Assembly (NCBI GenBank): GCA_029204225.1
Contig: MU832252.1
Span: 1-64,000 of the forward strand
Length of the DNA: 64,000 nucleotides
Direction: 5' to 3'
DNA from: Diphasiastrum complanatum
Lineage: Eukaryota > Streptophyta > Lycopodiopsida > Lycopodiales > Lycopodiaceae
In this document: positions 22,401 to 31,980 of the stretch, piece by piece
Position numbering within the stretch: the first letter of the stretch is position 1
Layout of the letters: every line of letters begins with the position of its first letter
Notes under the pieces: generated by a model
The model's database searches: none
The model's input: the letters and a program-made list of their open reading frames with translations, nothing else
Told to the model about the DNA's origin: nothing
Translations under genes and position numbers: made by a program

Positions 22401-25400
22401 TGAGGGAAAACCCAACTGATACTGGATATCACCCATGCTCAGTGAGTTTCAGTTCCGAAGGTGGCCGTCCCAAATGAAGACCAACTGCTCCATAGAAGAT
22501 CTCCCCTAAAATTGCCCTTTCCAACTTTTGACTTCCTGCTTGCGTCTGGTGGGCGTTGTCGCAAATGAAACTAACCCAAGAAACAGGCTAGCCATCCATC
22601 CTTTGCAAACATTGAGTCGTTTCGTTGCCGTTCACATGCGAGTACTTGAACTGCAAATTTGCCCACAGATTCTATAGTCCTCTTTGTTTGATGGTATCAA
22701 CCTTCAAAAGAAAGGTTCCTTCTCGAGCCATCAGCTCCTTGTATCACAAGCAATCATGCAACCCAGGCAAAGCACGAGTACTAAGACTCACCACGAATAC
22801 ATGCAAGCAAGACACTCAGGCAGGTTTACTAACAGGTAACAAAGACAAGGTCCCCCTTTGAGATGGTCCTGCCAACGGACCTTTGCCTGGCCGCACCCAT
22901 ACAAATCGATCACAGAATCAGCCCACATAGGACACCCCTCCAACTATCCGTGCTTTTACCATTAAGCAGCACATTGCCTCAGTCACGCCCCACCACTTTT
23001 TGGTCGATAGCCCTTATAGCTAAACGATCGGCAGCTATCCTTGAATATACCACCCCCGTGGACGCACCCGTGCTTTCACCGTTCGGCAGCACATTGCCTC
23101 AGGAACGCCCCCACCAAATCTAGTCGATAGCCCTTATAGCTAAACGATCGGCAACATACCACCCCAATCGTGGACGCACCCGTGCTTTCACCGTTAGGCA
23201 GCACATTGCCTCAGTAACGCCCCCACCAAATTTGGTCGATAGCCCTTATAGCTAAACGAACGGCAGCTATCCTTGAATATACCACCCCCATGGACGCACC
23301 CGTGCTTTCACCGTTAGGCAACACATTGCCTCAGTAACGCCCCCACCAAATCTAGTCGATAGCCCTTACAGCTAAACGATAGGCAGCATACCACCCCAAT
23401 CGTGGACGCACCCGTGCTTTCACCGTTAGGCAGCACATTGCCTCAGTAACGCCCCCACCAAATTTGGTCGATAGCCCTTATAGCTAAACGAATGGTGGCT
23501 ATCGCGAATATGTCACACCGCACCCCACAAATCATAGACCGTGCTTACACCAACCTAATGGCAACACATTGCCTCATCTGTCCTACGTGCAGACGGCGCC
23601 AGGCCCGAACCGCAGAAACTGACCGTGCTTACACCTCAAGGGCAGCACCTTGACTCATCAAGACCCCGTTCTGCCGACCACCCCGACCGTGGACGCACCC
23701 GTGCTTACACTGTGGGCAGCACCTTGCACAACAGTTGTCTTGATGAACCCCAAACAGTGGCCATTTCCGTGAGGTCCGCATAGCTGACCGGCCAGTCGGC
23801 TCTGATACCACATGTAGCGCAGGCATCCCAAAGGGAGCCGGGAACCACAACTTAGCTTCCCAGCCTTCAACTCTTGCCGTCCAAACCCACTTGACATACA
23901 AGTAGCCAACTCGCCAACAACGATCAGACTTAACCAACTGGAAGTTCAGAAACCAAAATTGAGATCCAACCTGGCGCCAGGTGACTTCCCTCCAAGCAAG
24001 CCGCCCGACATACATCAAACTTAACCAACTCAAAGCTTCGTTACAAACGAGTAACATCCATTCCAAGCAAGTGGTCTGACTTACATCAGACTTAACCAAC
24101 TGAAAGCTTCGTCATGAGAGCTGGAAGCCAACCTGGCGCCACGCCAGACTGGACAGCCATAAACAGGTAACTTCCACCCAAGCAAGCCATCCAACTCAGC
24201 CGACAGGTTAGAGCCCGTTCCCCAAGAGCTTAACCCATTCACGTTCATGCAAGGAACACTCAGAACCACAAGCCGCGACAGATATGGAGACAACCAGTTC
24301 CTAGACCAAATGGTCCCGACAGCATACCGCTGGCGCCACGGACCGAATGGTCCCGACGACATACCGCTGGCGTCCCGGGATACGACCCTCAGCTCTGTGC
24401 CAAATTAAAAAGTTTGAAGCGGCCTTACAACTGGCGCTTTTACCGAACACTGAAACCCAGAAGGTAATCAGAGTCAGTTTGAAGAAAATCCCACTTTATT
24501 GATAAATCTGAGAAGGTTACATTTCAAGTGTGTGACCGACCCTAGTCTCCGGGGCGCTGGCATGCCTAGGCGAGTGCCAGGACAACGTTCCAGCAAGGGA
24601 GGCTGAGACTTGGTTGGAGCTCGCCCTGAGTCGCAACCTGCACTCCCCTATAGTATTGGTGGGATTCGACACCCCCCCCCCCCCCCCCCCCTCATACCAA
24701 GCACTCTACCCAGGCTGGTAAAGCACGTTTTTCTCTCTCTAGGATTTTCTCTCTCTAGAAACTCATTTTCTCTCTCTAGAATTTATTGATCCACAAGCTT
24801 CCTTTAATCATGCCTAGATCGTGTGAGGTGATTGCACATCGATCTGAGCTCTCTGGACTTCGCTAGAACCGATCAAAGATTTTCAACCATAGGAACTTCG
24901 CGCCGGCTGGATTCTAATCACAGTGGCGCCGAGTGCAGCAAGGGCGCTGCTGGCACCAGTGGCGCCGGAAGTAAAGCTTGTAAAGGTAGCTTTACAACAC
25001 CCCCCCCCCCAATGGATTCGGACATGTACAGGAATAGGTACCCTGCATAGACCCCGAGGAGGAGGCGGACAGGCCTGCAGGCTCGCGCTGCAGCTGCAAC
25101 GAGCCAAAGGTCTCCGAGCCCTTTTTTTTTCTTTTTTCTTTTTTTTTTCTAAAAGCAAAGGCCTGTAAGGGGGGTTTAAAATCAAGCAAACCCATTCTTT
25201 AAAGTAAAAAGTTTAAAAGGATGCTTCAACATCAATAAAAGCCATAAGTTTTAAAGAATTACAAAACCAAGCTTAAAGTTACCAAGAAAACTTTAAACTA
25301 AACTTCAGCTCTTTTTTATACAAACCAAAAACTTAAGGTTTGAATAAATAAAAAGGAATACCATTGTGGATAGCCTGTTTAAAAAGAAAACAAGCCTATC

Positions 25401-27254
25401 ATCCACAAGCCAACCTCTACCCAAGAAGAACTTGAACAAAGGTTAAAACTAAAACAGCCACATTCCAAATGAAGGAATACCAAACCACAAAAGCAAAAAT
25501 GGGAACGTGTGCATGTCAAAAAGGAAATCAGCTGCTCTTATACCAAATGTTACAACTCCCATAGCATAGTGGGTCCCATCACGCACGGTCCTGCCAGTAA
25601 CACGTGACCACCTAGGATGGTGGCACGTGTCACCGAAACATGTCGATAACGCCAGACCTGCGTCATGCCCCTTTGCGAGGCCGTCACTGAAGGGCGTACC
25701 ATTATGGTACATAACAGTGTTCCTTAAGATGGAAAGTAAACTCGATTTGGCTTTTGCAACCAAATGATAGATGGAGGAGTGCTTACCTAGGCATATTCTC
25801 CCATTGTGGCATTAACCACATGCATCGGCTCGCAAGACTCCAACCATGTAAGGAAACTTGACACATCTTAACAATGAAAGCGTTTTGCACCAATTTTAAG
25901 CATCGGTGTTCTTCAATCAACCTATTTGCAATTTTAACTTTCATACAAACAACTATTGAGTCTTTTGCAACTATAAGCCTTCTATGTGCGCATTTCCTAT
26001 TGTGCATGAAAACATCTGGCCTGATAATGTCATGATTGCCAAATTGAATCATTGATTAACTCTCCTTCAAAATAGCAAAAGCCTTATACTTTCAGTCAAG
26101 ACTTGGAAAACCCTAATGCATCTAGCACGTGACTCGCCACTAAAACTAGAGGTCATTTTCACACCATCGAAAACTGCCGTCACAACATAAAAAATGAAAA
26201 GCAAGATGGTGCACAATTTAGGGCTTGCTAGAAAGCTTAATGGTATGTCATAAAATATATGCTTGCGTGACAAATATAAAAGTAAACTTCTCTCAAGCAT
26301 TTCATCGAGCAACATCCCCTAACGATTTTCTCAGCCCGTAGTAAATATGGCACGAATTTGCTTAAAGGTGCATTCATATCAATGGCTTTAGGTAGCACTT
26401 GCACCAATCACAAGGCGACATGTGGTTTCTAGTTGGCCAAATTTGCATGCATGGATTGGTTGTGACAAAACACTAGAGTGACCTCTTGTGCACAAAAATC
26501 AGAGGCAGCCTAGTTCTGATCGTGCACGATTTAAAAGACATCTCCAAACAATGTCTTATATGAAGCAATTGCTCCCAAGAGAACAAATTATGGGACTATA
26601 GAAAAGATTCTATCAAACTCCAAGATGGCTAGTGGCTTCATAGCTGACTCCTTGTAGATCACAGGAAAATTACAACCAGGCTATCAAGATTTCAAGATTT
26701 CATCGATGACAGCTCCATAATTTTAAGGCTGAAAATCACAACCAACCAGATTTGTAGGGAAAACTCAGGTATGCTTATTATGAATAGGTCATGGGGCTCC
26801 CCTCAGCTCAATCTCAACTGTCTATTCATGTAAATTTAGCTGACAAATATTAAGGGGATATACAACGCCACCTCCTTCGGTGTACCTCAGGCACCCTCTT
26901 TCCATCACTTATTCTCCTCCAATGTCAATGACAACGCTTTTTTATTTGGGAAGTCGCTATATGCCGGTCATCCATATCGCCCCTGTACGAGACTAGGGTT
27001 GTGTGTGCGTGTGTGTGTGTTTATTGTGGGGTGGGAGATTTAGAAAGAATGCCAAGCCAAAAGGCCTTTGAAACAATAAAACGTACAATGTGTCTCTGGT
27101 AGAACTTGAGCTTGAAGTGCTGGAGAACTTCGGGACGGCCAGCAAGGTGGGCAGGGACCAGCACATTGGACCAGTATTCTGCCCATCGCCCATCCTGTTC
27201 GTAATCGTACCCTTGAGCGGCTGCCTTCTTCTCCTTCTGCCTCTGGCTCGCCAT
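6265..27254 (-). CDS. TMEM33/Pom33-family membrane protein, exons 1-5 (3' part outside window)
   Basis: This is a spliced gene with exons 27254-27087, 7426-7300, 7196-7108, 6894-6769 and 6385-6265. They encode residues 1-56, 57-98, 99-128, 129-170 and 171-210, and phases agree at every junction (0, 1, 0, 0, then 1 at the last donor). The protein opens with a soluble segment containing [21 protein letters not shown] Ser/Thr/Gln-rich linker follows (exon 2), then hydrophobic membrane stretches in exon 4 ([24 protein letters not shown]) and exon 5 ([15 protein letters not shown]). The order matches plant TMEM33/Pom33-like proteins, which in yeast and animals sit in the ER and nuclear envelope and act in membrane shaping and pore distribution. 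The family name is from memory of such proteins; the exon structure is seen. The last donor (AAAA|GTAAGT) is strong, so further exons are expected left of base 1. The frames are intact. Confidence 0.75.
7427..11250 (-). other. 3' part of TMEM33-like intron 1, outside element A
   Basis: AT-rich sequence with short, unsupported open frames on both strands. I recognise no protein domain, RNA gene or clear transposon end. Older decayed repeats are possible, since there are C-rich and palindrome-free patches only. Confidence 0.5.
11251..11255. repeat. Target-site duplication of element A, left copy (GTGTT)
   Basis: GTGTT lies directly outside the TGTTACAACTCCCAT end. The same pentamer lies directly outside the other LTR at 25717-25721. 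Confidence 0.75.
11271..13908 (-). pseudogene. Element A pol: protease, RT, RNase H, truncated integrase
   Basis: Reading from 13908 downward: the protease region shows [11 protein letters not shown], where the usual catalytic D-S/T-G is D-D-S. The pre-RT segment (13386-13129) contains [11 protein letters not shown] and RMSPKE. RT and RNase H (12949-11819, one open frame of 376 aa) carry [26 protein letters not shown], the catalytic [11 protein letters not shown] box, and RNase [14 protein letters not shown] and [12 protein letters not shown]. Integrase follows with the HHCC zinc-binding part (about 11760-11520, frameshifted) and the first core Asp ([12 protein letters not shown]). The core then stops at about 11320, where a deletion runs into the 3' LTR remnant. 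Frameshifts and the lost integrase core make it inactive. Confidence 0.85.
13820..14758 (-). pseudogene. Element A gag (main part) with zinc knuckle
   Basis: An open frame of 211 aa begins at 14782 and stops near 14147. It contains the retrotransposon gag signature (WLDRWTSHF, then [12 protein letters not shown] and the [14 protein letters not shown] region). After one stop, a second stretch holds a complete zinc knuckle, [14 protein letters not shown] (CX2CX4HX4C). The N-terminal part of the same gag lies on the far side of element B at 19417-19269. Confidence 0.8.
14764..15393 (-). repeat. 3' LTR of element B
   Basis: It matches 18775-19263 closely from 'caaggctcacactatatcccc' to 'ttcaaagtacatgt', with scattered substitutions and small indels. 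The part 14764-14912 has no counterpart on the other side, because that LTR is truncated there. Minus-strand ends are ACATGTAC and TTAGGGT. Confidence 0.75.
15410..18744 (-). pseudogene. Element B pol with inverted integrase segment
   Basis: Protease (18744-18418) has an intact [11 protein letters not shown] active site. The next frame (18417-17926) holds the pre-[19 protein letters not shown] region. RT (17966-17361) has [27 protein letters not shown] and a [11 protein letters not shown] catalytic box. RNase H (17419-16903) has [13 protein letters not shown] and ends [11 protein letters not shown]. The integrase end (16279-16058: [23 protein letters not shown]) leads into the C-terminal domain (16039-15410: GPWKIVKKI and [11 protein letters not shown]), which ends in a chromodomain-like YLAAWHGRP stretch. 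The integrase zinc-binding part and start of the core lie on the plus strand at 16300-16690. RT is split by a frameshift. Confidence 0.85.
16300..16700 (+). pseudogene. Inverted integrase N-terminal segment inside element B
   Basis: The plus strand here encodes [18 protein letters not shown] (integrase HHCC start), [11 protein letters not shown], then FPWTLLN..., and in a second frame MDFIKCLPH and [16 protein letters not shown] (core domain with its first Asp). Everything around it in B reads on the minus strand, and exactly this part of the minus-strand integrase is missing between 16903 and 16279. An inversion within the element explains it best. A separate insertion of another gypsy fragment is the alternative. 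Confidence 0.75.
18745..19263 (-). repeat. 5' LTR of element B (inner end deleted)
   Basis: It pairs with 14913-15393. Weak similarity continues a short way (TTCTCAT..T..TATGC on the minus strand) before jumping to protease-coding sequence near 18744, which marks the deletion junction. Confidence 0.7.
19269..19417 (-). pseudogene. Element A gag N-terminus, separated by element B
   Basis: The minus-strand ATG at 19417 opens a frame with a MEQMTRAIN...[17 protein letters not shown] stretch, typical of gypsy gag leaders. It has one stop (after NLL) and breaks off at the CACAA duplication next to B. The reading frame continues on the other side of B into the main gag. Confidence 0.7.
19418..20196 (-). 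other. Leader region of element A, second part
   Basis: Non-coding sequence between the gag start and the LARD-like insertion. Together with 25000-25547 it forms the 5' leader of A. No protein motif is seen. Confidence 0.55.
20197..21377 (-). repeat. 3' LTR of the LARD-like element
   Basis: Near-identical to 23813-24999. It lacks about 18 bp present there near 24020-24045, and its terminal TG (plus strand) reads TA. It contains GGCGCC-rich stretches (21250-21345) and repeated 'tctctctctagaa' blocks (21083-21140). Confidence 0.85.
22950..23760. repeat. Higher-order tandem repeat inside the LARD-like element
   Basis: Units begin with 'gtgctttcaccgtt' at about 22950, 23070, 23182, 23302 and 23414, so spacings alternate 120, 112, 120, 112 bp. 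That is a 232-bp dimer. Each contains 'cacattgcctcagtaacgccccc' and 'gatagcccttatagctaaacga'. Three shorter, decayed units follow near 23541, 23618 and 23700. Confidence 0.85.
23813..24999 (-). repeat. 5' LTR of the LARD-like element
   Basis: It pairs with 20197-21377. A poly-C run of about 22 bases (24671-24692) has expanded relative to about 7 C at the same place in the other LTR. Confidence 0.85.
25548..25716 (-). repeat. 5' LTR of element A
   Basis: 169 bp with TGTTA/TAACA inverted ends. On the minus strand it is followed by the tRNA-Met-type primer site at plus-strand 25532-25546. GTGTT follows at 25717-25721. Confidence 0.75.
25722..27086 (-). other. 5' part of TMEM33-like intron 1
   Basis: AT-rich non-coding sequence from the exon 1 donor to element A. 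No gene or transposon domain is seen. A short (GT)n lies at 27005-27020. Confidence 0.55.
27087..27254 (-). CDS. TMEM33-like gene, exon 1
   Basis: The ATG at 27254 opens 56 codons and ends at CACATT|GTACGT, a good donor at phase 0. The encoded segment contains a charged N-terminus (KEKK) and the conserved WAEYWSN..PEV..HFK.KFYQR block. An in-frame upstream ATG at 27293 would add only low-complexity residues from the CA/CT-rich leader, so 27254 is preferred. Confidence 0.75.
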
Positions 27255-27690
27255 ACCTCCACTACACACACACTCTCTCTCTCTCACACACACACAAACA
27301 CAGATCTCTCTCTCGCTCGAAATAGCGATGCCCAGAGAGACCGGGAAGCTTTCAGTGCGCGCTCTTGGATGTCAGCCAGGCCTGCACCTAAATGTATACG
27401 GGGAGACTCAGGTCATTTGGGCATAAATTATGGTAACCCTTTCCATTGAAATCATTTGCCCTTAAAGTATGGCCCAATGTACATTGGGATTTGGTCCCCA
27501 TATTGTGAAGAGATGAACACCCTCGTGCATTTATTCATAGGAAAAAGTAGTAGGTACATTGATAAAAAAATATATATACACCTCGAAGGGTAAGTTTAAA
27601 CCAAAGTAGGCTTAAAGAAGAGCGAAGCTTGCAGTAAAGTTAAGATTAATCCAAATTCTGGCATTAAAAATAAAAGTCAATAAACTATGA
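27255..27690 (-). promoter_or_regulatory. Probable leader and promoter region of the TMEM33-like gene
   Basis: Immediately upstream of the ATG the sequence is a mixed CA/CT tract (27262-27320), which on the transcript strand is GA/GT-rich and is common in plant 5' leaders. I see no convincing TATA box. The region ends at the LINE-like element near 27690. Confidence 0.35.
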
Positions 27691-30510
27691 TGATGTTTGT
27701 GGGAGTCTGCCAACTGACTGTAGCAAATCAGAAAAGTGAAGAGGTGGTGAGTCAGCTAATGAAGGGAGATGAGAAGTAGCACACCCAGCCACCGTCGCCC
27801 GCTGCAGAATAGATAGGGCCTGAGCACGTTGCAGGGCAATGGAAACACATTGTTTGAAAAGAAGCCATGAGAATAGAACCAAGAATACCTTGACACTCTG
27901 CCGCCTGATGAGAACACATGCGAAAAAAATCCTCAAAGCGTCGATGCAAGATGCCATAAGTCTCAATAGCCAAGGGAAGGAAAGCATCAGTGGGGTGCCT
28001 GTCGGAGTAGTTTTTTTCCTTCTCTTGTGTTGCCATGTCTGCCGCGTCTCTTGGTGTGAAGGCAAAGCGAGGCAATAGGTCACGGGCAACAACAACATCT
28101 GCCAAAGTACGAAGCCCATCCCGAGAGAGGACAATGTCAACACGTCTGCGAGAAGAGTATGACGCGGAAGAAGGAAGGACATGAGACTGCTCTCTGAGGA
28201 CATGGAATCCTTCATCTCTGGCTATAGCGGCCGCTGTATCTCAGACAACATCATGTGTAGCTGTGCGCTCACTCCTAGAAGGACAGTGGAGGAGGTGGAT
28301 AGCAAGAGCATCAATAAGGTGACCACAAACACACCTGGAGAGACCCAAGACCGAAGGACGAGGAAGCCCCAAGCGAAGACGAAAAGCAGTAGTGAAGATG
28401 GCCGAAGACAACCAGAAGGAAAGAATAACAAGCTGAGCTGACAGCCAAGCCCCGGCACCAGAACCCGCACAAGAAAGAAGTCGTGCTCGATGCAATGTCG
28501 AAGGAGCCTCAGAGAGCATGTTGGAAAGGGTATGCTTGTGCACGTGCTCCAAGAGGGTCTCTTGCAGGTGATCTAAACTGAAAGTAAGGAGTTGCTCAAA
28601 AGGAGGAAGACAAACTAGGGCAGAGAGAGGGAGGAGCTCTCGTGCAGCGATGGGGAAGAGCAAGGCCGAGAATATGGCTTTTGTGTACACCGAGATGGCG
28701 CCAGATCCAAATCGAGGTGCTAGAAAGGCAGAGAACCGCTATCCACATGAGCAATGCAATCCGCCAAGAGAGGGCGAAAGCCGAAAAGGAACCGAACGAG
28801 GAGCACTGTAGGAGCAGGACCAACAATATGAGTGTCATCAGCAACCGAAGGAAATAAGCAGGAGGGAAAGGCCTCTGCAGAAGCTCGAAGTGCACGAAAA
28901 TGAGCCAGAGCAAAAAGAGGACCAGCCAAAGGATCACCTTGACGAGTACCTGTTGCAGACTGGATAGTAGAACGATCCCTTGAGCGCACATGGTGACTGG
29001 GAAAAGAGAGGAGTCTCAGTAGCATAGAACAACCGCACAAATGGGATAAGTTGAGCCAACTCACTACCAACCGCGCGCAGCTCCTGAACAATTGCAGCTC
29101 TAGAAACAAAGTTAAAAGCATTGGAAATATCCACTTGGAGAACAACCCAGTCAGGATGGAGATCAAGGGTGGCACGCAAAACCATGAATGACAGCTTCAC
29201 AGCCACCAGGCGTAGAGACGCCAAATTGATGAGGAGAGAGAAAATAGGCAAAAATATGCTGAAACTGAAAACAGATAGAGCGACTAAAAAGACGGAGGAG
29301 GACTTCGCCAATAGCGATGGGACGGACGCCACCCGAGGCTTTAGACATGGCGATCAAACGAGATGCAGACAAAAGACGTGCGACATAAGAAGAAATGTGA
29401 CCAGAGGCGATAAAAGAGCAGACCTGAAAGAGTTGAACAAAGCCACTAGCAGAGTCCTTAGGTGGAAAGCAATCACGAAGGTGTTCATAGACCAAACCGG
29501 AGGGACCACCAATAGCAAGACGAGGACTACGATGGAAGGCACGAGAGAAAGAATCACGATCAAGCACCAAGTCAACATCAAACACAAAGTCCTCCACAAA
29601 CAAGGGAAGAATGCCTTCAGAAGCAGGATGCAGAGCTTGGAGAGCAACAACAGTATCAGCAGAAGAGGGAGCAGGTGTGAGAGGAGCTAAAGCTCGAGCA
29701 GCATGAGAATACTCACCAACTTGCCCAAGATGTAGGGTGTGACGAAGGCGACGGTGGAGAGGTGGGGCGCCTTGAGGTTGAGAGTCTTGTGAGTTGCGAG
29801 CAGCAAGTGCCTGACAACGTGCAAAGTGTTTCCCAGTCTCCCGATAGAAAGCGATGAAGGCGAGCATGAATTTCTTTATGACCAGCATCCCCACCCCTCG
29901 GAGGAAGGACTAGACACCAAAGGGGAAAAAGAAGAAACAGATGCCAAGCCGCAATGTCAAAGGGGTCAATAGCCAAGCGATCAAGAGGAAGGCGCATTTC
30001 ACGACGGAGAGCGAGGGGAATATGAAAGTAGAGCCTTCGACGAGGGAAGCCCAAGTGAAAAGCTCCGAGGATGTCAAGGGAAGAAATCTAAGACCAAGCT
30101 GAAGCAGAGGGCGAATGGGGTGCAGAAAGAGGAGGGCGATCTTGAGACGACTAAAGCAGCGTAGGACAAGAATGCTGGTGACGAACAAGACCTCCTCTAG
30201 GAGAGAAGAAACGACCACAAGCATGGCAAGGAACTCGTTCATGAGGTTGAGAAGGCAATGCAACAAGAGTCGAAGGAGGTTCACAACCAAGCGAGGGGGC
30301 AACAATGCCAAGGGAAGAGGTGGACGAAGGAGGAATAGAGGGTGTTGTGGCAAGTGAGAAACCCAGCACAGCCTGACGCGAACGAGGAGGGGAGTCAAGA
30401 GGGGGAGATACAGTTGAAGCAGGTCGTTTGAGACAGAGAGGACGAAGTAGGGAGATGTCCGAAGCCAAGAGAATGTCCAAAGGGAACCCTGTGATGGACC
30501 ACCTCACCAA
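27690..30510 (-). mobile_element. Non-LTR retrotransposon with RT and putative restriction-like endonuclease
   Basis: Domains follow in order on the minus strand. Near 30210 there is a zinc finger CHACGRFF...LVRHQHSC. RT begins around 29700 with GGPSGLVYEHLRD, SGGVRPIAIGEVLLRLFSR and FGVSTPGGCEAVIHG, followed by LQVDISNAFNFVSRAAI (29270), GTRQGDPLAGPLFAL (28960) and the catalytic VADDTHIVG (28850). A Cys/His motif CVCG...HLLHC (about 28310) follows. A C-terminal block contains VDIVL..., LADVVVARDLL and FLPLAIETYG (28130-27900), the pattern of a PD-(D/E)XK-type endonuclease as in R2/NeSL/Utopia-like elements. Frames change at least four times and stops occur, so it is inactive. The domain order is seen; the clade is inferred. 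Confidence 0.65.
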
Positions 30511-31390
30511 CTAAACCGAGATCTTTTTTATATTTTTTTTATTTTTCTTCACACGGAATGTCGTTAACCTCGATGGAGCCGTAGGCCGTTTCAAACCTTT
30601 TTCAATAGATTCCAGAGAACTTGCCCAAACAAAAGCACCCACCAAAACTCTGAAAGACCAACAATAGAAAAAGTTTTGAAAGCCCCACCGCTGCTCCTTT
30701 GCCCTAAACTAATTGTAGGTCAGACAAACACGGGTCTGACAGGAAACTGTGCATAAACTGGCAGGCAATTTATGACAGTAGAACATGCACTGATTTTCTG
30801 AGGAGATTTTTCGTTATCAACCTACAAACCTATGCTCTCTGCTGTAAAGCTTCGCTCAATGTGAGCTGAACTAATCGCTGGTGTAGGAAGAAACTGATCG
30901 CTTGTCTGGCAGCCAGCTGAACGCTCATGTAGCAGAGAACAGAATGATAGAACAGGTTACTGAACTCCTACCAATTACCTATGCAACTTTCTAATTGTTG
31001 GTTTACTACAATGTTGCTCTTCAATAATTCATTCCCTTGTGTAGAGTGCCTATTTTATATATGCTAGGACACAACTTAGAAATCTATGTTCCCCCTCACC
31101 TTCTTTCTACTTCCTACGCTCCCAAGCTAAGAGTTTTTTTTTCCTTTCTTTTCATTTTTAGCTCTTGGACTATAGTCTTAATTTAGGGTTTTTGATCCTT
31201 TGTATTCACTTTTCAGTTAATTCCTCCAAGATCAACTCATATATATTGAATCTTGAGACTATAAATCATCACAGTCTCTGTATAGTGAATGAGATTAAGA
31301 TCTGGTAGGATAGGCAAGATCCACAACCAGATTTTCAATAAAAGATTCGTCAATCAAAACATATCTAAATGATTCCAATGGATTAACCAA
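30511..31390. other. No gene seen; possible decayed LTR or leader
   Basis: AT-rich sequence between the LINE-like element and a decayed gag. T-rich runs and 'ctctgctgtaaagcttcgctcaatgtgagctg' could belong to an old LTR or leader. No second copy is present to test this. Confidence 0.4.
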
Positions 31391-31399
31391 TTCCCATTC

Positions 31400-31980
31400 C
31401 AACAGTGCCATTGCAAGTGGTCAGAATGACCCCTTGATTGGAAATGCCCAAATATGATGGATCTACATTTTCTAACTGATTCCTCCAAATCTATGAAGAG
31501 GGTTGCAAAATTTATAAAGAGACAACCTCAGCTGAGAAACTTAAGTTGTTTTTCATGTCACTCATAGGACCACCTCAAGATTTTCTTTTTAATCAACCTG
31601 CACAAGAACAAAATAACTAGGAAGTGGTCAAAGCAGTCTTGATCACCAGATTCAAGCCGCATAAATTTCTACATGATCTATTCATTCTTATCAACAAGAT
31701 CAAAATGGGAAAAAGAAAAGGGTTATGAGATTACATTGTAGTGTTAAGCTGGTTTTTGATCATGTTGTAATTAGGTGTTTCTTAGCTGGACTACCTAAAA
31801 GCATCAAAAGCATTAGAGGAATTTTGAATCCAAAAAAGATTCTATAAGGAATGCCAACTGGAAGTACAAGAACAATACAAGAATTTACACAAGCTATGGA
31901 AGATGTAATAAGGAAAGAGGATGAGGATTTGATGAAGAACCCAAACCTTAAACATTTGGCCAAACTTCCAAATCCTCTAA
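31400..31980 (+). pseudogene. Decayed gypsy-type gag
   Basis: Across stops the plus strand reads PKYDGSTFSN, YKETTSAEKLKLFFMSLIGPPQDF, then VLITRFKP and DYIV..., which is the gag core pattern (hydrophobic block, then R-F region) of LTR retrotransposons. No long open frame survives, and no pol part follows in phase. Confidence 0.5.

Larger units (their letters stand above)
20197..24999 (-). mobile_element. LARD-like non-coding LTR retrotransposon
   Basis: Two long direct repeats, 20197-21377 (1181 bp) and 23813-24999 (1187 bp), bound 2.4 kb that encodes no gag or pol motif. In minus orientation the 5' LTR is on the right. It is followed directly by a clean primer-binding site TGGTATCAGAGCC (plus-strand 23798-23810). 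A purine-rich tract (AAAGGTGGGGTGGA, plus-strand 21378-21391) precedes the 3' LTR. C5 flanks on both sides (20192-20196; 25000-25004) are consistent with a target duplication, though they are low-complexity. LTR ends are TG...CA. The structure fits a large retrotransposon derivative that depends on proteins from another element. It lies in the leader of element A. Confidence 0.85.
11256..25716 (-). mobile_element. Ty3/gypsy element A, host of two nested insertions
   Basis: The 5' LTR is at 25548-25716 (169 bp, TGTTA...TAACA termini). Directly after it comes a primer-binding site for initiator tRNA-Met in the form TTTGGTATAAGAGCAG. The far end keeps only the last part of the 3' LTR: at least 15 bp, 11256-11270, identical to the 5' LTR end. 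Five-base target-site duplications GTGTT flank the whole (11251-11255 and 25717-25721). Internal order on the minus strand is leader, gag, zinc knuckle, protease, RT, RNase H and truncated integrase. Element B (14764-19263) and a LARD-like element (20197-24999) interrupt it. Without them A would be about 5.2 kb. It sits in intron 1 of the TMEM33-like gene, in the gene's orientation. Confidence 0.85.

Noticed and set aside
22863-23560. Regularly spaced repeats as a CRISPR-like array
   Set aside because: Units are long (112-120 bp), contiguous and without unique spacers, in a plant retroelement. They are ordinary tandem repeats.
27839-30357. Plus-strand Lys/Arg-rich ORFs (for example 29121-29690)
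   Set aside because: They are the reverse shadows of the minus-strand reverse transcriptase.
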